A DNA stretch of 64,000 bases, from NCBI GenBank assembly GCA_963832355.1, contig CAWHTX010000002.1, forward strand, positions 1 through 64,000, given 5' to 3'. The notes beneath the pieces were generated by a model, which worked only from the letters and a program-made list of their open reading frames with translations, ran no database searches and was not told the DNA's origin. The DNA is from DATFVA01 sp963832355 (GTDB taxonomy: Bacteria > Bacteroidota > Ignavibacteria > Ignavibacteriales > Ignavibacteriaceae). Made by a program: the position numbers and the translations under genes. Positions 61,014 to 64,000 of the stretch are shown one piece after another. Numbering within the stretch: position 1 is the stretch's first letter; each line of letters begins with the position of its first letter.

Positions 61014-61907
61014 TCACATATTCAGCAGAATTGCTGCGCCGGCTAAAATTATTATTACGGCAATAATCCTTCTTGCCAGGTGTTTCTCTTTGAATATTCT
61101 CCCCCCGAAAATGACTGCCATTAAAACTGATAAACGTTTTACAGAAAGAACAAGTGCAACGGGCACTAATTTCGTAGCTTCAATCTGTGTAAAACGGTAA
61201 ATGACGGTTGATATTGAAATGATGATCAATATATAAATCATTTCTTTCGGGACTTCCTTCATCGGCCGGGTTATCGTCCCTTTATACCTGACCAGAATAA
61301 TAATTGTAAAAATGATGACATAGAATAACTGCTGGAATGCCATAAATTTATAGGGAGAAAGTCTCATATCAGTAAGAAGGACCCTGTCAAGAAGTGATGT
61401 AACAGTAAAAAGAACGAGAGCAATGATCACATAATAATATTTTGAAAATCTAAATAAGTCCGCAAAGCTTTTTCTCTTTATCCCCTGCTTGTTCAGGCGC
61501 TGGCGGGCTTCAAGTATAACCGTGCCTGCAAGCATCAGGAATACCCCCAGCCATTCAAGCACAGTAAGATAATCGTTAATCAGAAATACACCGAGAACCG
61601 CCACTAATCCCGGCGTTAAAGCGAGCAGAGGAAGAGCCTCGCTGATTTCCAGGTTTTTGATAGAGTACATTACAAAAAGGAAAGCCGCGGCACCTAATAC
61701 TGTCTTAATCAGCAGTACCAGCATACTGAATGTAAAAAGGTTTCCATAATCTATCAGTCCGAAAAACGGCAATGAGAACAGGAAGGTTATGAATGAAATC
61801 AGAAAGGTGAAATTCAGTGCGTCTAGTGAGAATAATGCTTTTTTCTCATAGACAGCAGATAGGGCTGAAAAAACTGCTGAGATAAAAGCTAACCAGAACC
61901 AATCCAT
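61014..61907 (-). CDS. EamA/DMT-family membrane transporter
   Basis: 297 aa with ten helices in two five-helix EamA repeats (1-135 and 150-297). Segments such as ALPLLALTPGLVAVLGVFLINDYLTVLEWLGVFLMLAGTVILEARQR and the late ILAGAAILLNM are typical of drug/metabolite-type exporters. The substrate cannot be told. It converges on the sigma-54 activator gene with an 11-base gap. Confidence 0.9.
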   Translation of the reverse strand: MDWFWLAFISAVFSALSAVYEKKALFSLDALNFTFLISFITFLFSLPFFGLIDYGNLFTFSMLVLLIKTVLGAAAFLFVMYSIKNLEISEALPLLALTPGLVAVLGVFLINDYLTVLEWLGVFLMLAGTVILEARQRLNKQGIKRKSFADLFRFSKYYYVIIALVLFTVTSLLDRVLLTDMRLSPYKFMAFQQLFYVIIFTIIILVRYKGTITRPMKEVPKEMIYILIIISISTVIYRFTQIEATKLVPVALVLSVKRLSVLMAVIFGGRIFKEKHLARRIIAVIIILAGAAILLNM

Positions 61908-61943
61908 ATATTGTAAATCCTCGACAGGAACTTTTAGATTAGA

Positions 61944-64000
61944 TTAAAAACCTGCTGCTAATTTAACATAAAAATTCCTTCCGGGCCCGGCAGTTATATT
62001 CCCTCTGAGTGTTGACAGATGATCACGGTAATTTTTATTTAATATGTTTTCGACGCCTCCGTAGATTTTAAGGCTGTAGTCTGCATTATGAATAACTTCA
62101 GTATTCACTGAAACATTAAACAATGCATAGCCTGGCGTTGTAAGTTCATAGGAGGCAGTATCATTCTGTGCAGCAAAAATCTCTGCTGACAACTCTGCTG
62201 AGAGTTTTTCAAATAGATTGTACTCTATTCCGATCCTTCCATTTAATGGAGGAATTTCGGGCAGATTACCGCCCGTGGTAATGTCGTCTCCCTTCACGTA
62301 TGATAAAACCGCACGTAGTGTAATATCCTGGAAACAGTTATAATCTGTCCGCAGATCAAAGCCATATAATCTCGCCCTGCCTACATTAGTTTTTATAAAT
62401 GCCGGTCTGTCTTCGAATACACCGGATTTTTCTGAGACGAGATCGGTGAAATAATTGAAGAAGAAGCTCGATACCAGGTTGAAATCAGACTGGTAATACC
62501 TTATCCCCAGATCAGCTGATCTGCCCTTTTCAGATTTAAGAGCGGGATTACCCAGAAGCACATAACTGCCCTGGTCAATGTATTGAAATCTTTCTTCCAG
62601 CGACGGTGAGCGGAAGGAATAGCCGAGACTCAGGGTCAAATCGAGGTTATTATCAAAGGAATATTTCATCCCCAGATTTGCACTGTAAGCCTTGTCATTC
62701 AAATTCTGTTCTTTCCAGATTGCCTGCTGTCCTGCAGGAGCATAGTTAATCGTTCCGTTTACAATCTCATAAACAGGATTTAGAGTGTTCCCCCCCTGTA
62801 TGTTAATCAGATCAAAACGGGTTCCCATCGAAAGAGACAATCTATCCTTCAGAAGCTCATACTCATCCTGCAGATAAATACCGAAATCCCTGTATTTCGA
62901 ATCCGGCAGAGGCATTTCTCCGATGACCTTATTAATTGTATTTACAACCTCATTCTGATCATTGAGTATTTCAATCTTCTGATATTTCTTTCTGAATCCA
63001 TTATAACTTCTGTCCCAGTAATCGAGACCTGCAGCCAGAATATTATTTGCAAGCGGGAGGAAATTTGCCTGGAGTTGAATGTTATTATTTTTATGATCTG
63101 CTTGAGGAGTAATTTTTAGTACAGAAACTCTACGCGCAGGAGTCGTGGAAGTTGCAGGAATTTCCTGAACAATATGAGGTATATTCTCAACATTTCTGTT
63201 TATCATCTGGTAAGAATATTTCAAGGACAGCTTATAAAAAAATGAGGTGAGATTCCTTATTTCATAGCCTGCAGAAATAAATTCTCTTTTCTCATCGGGA
63301 TACCTGATATTGGCATTTGACGGAAAGACGTAGGATCCGGGAATACCAACATTAAGTGCTTTGAACAGCTGGTAGTTCAGGTTTATTTTATGATTATTTA
63401 ATGGTGCTATGTTCAGATCTGCAGAAAGACTGTAATCCTCAAACTGGCTGTTCCGTATTTCACCGACGGGTGTTTTGGTGTTCCCGGCTTTTCTGTATGA
63501 TGCAGCAATTTTTGATGACCATACAGGACCGCCTCCGTAAAGCGAAACTGAATTTGCAGAAGAACCGTTCACAGAGTTGTAACCGGAAGATACATACATG
63601 TTCAAAGATGGGTTTTCCCTGAACCCGGATGATCTTGTAATAATATTTACGATTCCCCCGGTTGCGCCGGAGCCGTAAATTGAAGAAGAGGCTCCTTTAA
63701 TTATCTCAACATTTTCAATATCATTAAGATCAACCAGCGAAAACCTGGCAGCAACATCTGTTGATGTTACGATCCTGTTCCCATCAATAAGAGCTACAAC
63801 GTTTTCACGGCTAAGTCCCCTGATATTTAATTCGGTTCCCCAGGCTCCTTCACTTATCAAAGAGATCCCGGGCTCTGATTTAAGTACATCGGCGAGTGAT
63901 TCAAACGGCTTTCTTTCTATCTTCTCGCTGCTTAAAAGTAATTCCGTATACGGGGAGTCGCGCAGATATCTGTCGAACCTGGGTGTGCTGACAATTACTT
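61944..64000 (-). CDS. TonB-dependent outer membrane receptor (5' end outside the window)
   Basis: At least 685 residues; the start lies beyond 64000. The plug domain is visible (ESLADVLKSEPGIS, LNIRGLSRENVVALIDGNRI, IENVEIIKGASSSIYGSGATGGIVNI), followed by a 22-strand-type barrel. Motifs such as LSLSLGYSFRSPSLEERFQYID, LKSEKGRSADLGIRYY and NKNYRDHLSTLRG are typical of the siderophore/vitamin B12/heme receptor group. It ends in a terminal Phe (AAGF). Substrate is not decided by sequence. Transcribed toward the DMT gene, 36 bases away. Confidence 0.93.
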   Translation of the reverse strand, partial: VIVSTPRFDRYLRDSPYTELLLSSEKIERKPFESLADVLKSEPGISLISEGAWGTELNIRGLSRENVVALIDGNRIVTSTDVAARFSLVDLNDIENVEIIKGASSSIYGSGATGGIVNIITRSSGFRENPSLNMYVSSGYNSVNGSSANSVSLYGGGPVWSSKIAASYRKAGNTKTPVGEIRNSQFEDYSLSADLNIAPLNNHKINLNYQLFKALNVGIPGSYVFPSNANIRYPDEKREFISAGYEIRNLTSFFYKLSLKYSYQMINRNVENIPHIVQEIPATSTTPARRVSVLKITPQADHKNNNIQLQANFLPLANNILAAGLDYWDRSYNGFRKKYQKIEILNDQNEVVNTINKVIGEMPLPDSKYRDFGIYLQDEYELLKDRLSLSMGTRFDLINIQGGNTLNPVYEIVNGTINYAPAGQQAIWKEQNLNDKAYSANLGMKYSFDNNLDLTLSLGYSFRSPSLEERFQYIDQGSYVLLGNPALKSEKGRSADLGIRYYQSDFNLVSSFFFNYFTDLVSEKSGVFEDRPAFIKTNVGRARLYGFDLRTDYNCFQDITLRAVLSYVKGDDITTGGNLPEIPPLNGRIGIEYNLFEKLSAELSAEIFAAQNDTASYELTTPGYALFNVSVNTEVIHNADYSLKIYGGVENILNKNYRDHLSTLRGNITAGPGRNFYVKLAAGF

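Overview
The window looks like a chromosomal piece of a Gram-negative bacterium of the Bacteroidota/Ignavibacteriota side of the FCB group. The main clues are a large C25 peptidase that ends in a type IX secretion sorting domain with the YPNPFNPST motif, a bacillithiol-type bshC, TonB-dependent and beta-barrel outer membrane proteins, and many small signal-peptide lipoproteins. The lineage is inferred from gene content; there is no rRNA here to confirm it. No phage, IS element or CRISPR array was seen.

Region 1 (1-14 kb): a BON-domain protein, tRNA-Ser(GCU), the C25 peptidase, and then a tight co-directional run. The run holds pgsB, pgsC and a pgsW-like gene (poly-gamma-glutamate synthesis), a secreted protein with an internal duplication, an outer membrane barrel, an LVIVD-propeller lipoprotein, a DUF1624-type membrane acyltransferase and a repeat-containing lipoprotein. 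Gaps are 0-20 bases, so it reads as one envelope-polymer operon. A HiPIP-like protein follows and converges on a secreted GH31 glycosidase.

Region 2 (17-33 kb): a CBS protein, a PEBP-family protein and a complete respiratory complex I operon in the canonical order nuoA-B-CD-E-F-G-H-I-J-K-L-M-N on the minus strand. Region 3 (33-43 kb): an OB-fold-like lipoprotein, maeB, a YXW-rich DUF6600-type surface protein, and a radical SAM / flippase-like / glycosyltransferase cassette.

Region 4 (42-53 kb): bshC faces a compact housekeeping operon: ymdB-like phosphodiesterase, solitary DNA methyltransferase, folD, deoC, HicB-like protein, trmH, aroA, ugpC-like ATPase. A DnaQ-type exonuclease/GIY-YIG fusion follows.

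Region 5 (52.8-61 kb) is the most unusual part. A four-gene membrane redox complex related to DsrMKJOP/Hmc (HdrD/DsrK-like, cytochrome b, four-cluster ferredoxin, and an NrfD-type quinone subunit fused to a hexaheme cytochrome c) lies divergent from a three-gene operon (NifX-like/DUF1847 fusion, universal stress protein, PAS-type sigma-54 activator). The spacer between them carries a sigma-54-like -24/-12 element facing each operon, and between these a cluster of TTGCA palindromes placed like an enhancer. It reads as a self-contained, redox-controlled electron-transfer module. The window closes with a DMT-family transporter and a TonB-dependent receptor cut by the window edge.

A cross-cutting observation: five genes (a lipoprotein gene, nuoN, bshC, aroA and the exonuclease-GIY-YIG gene) are interrupted by single-base frameshifts, six in all. 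Every one is repaired by removing one base. Since nuoN and aroA should be under strong selection, these are more likely insertion errors in the assembly than pseudogenes, but they must be checked in reads.
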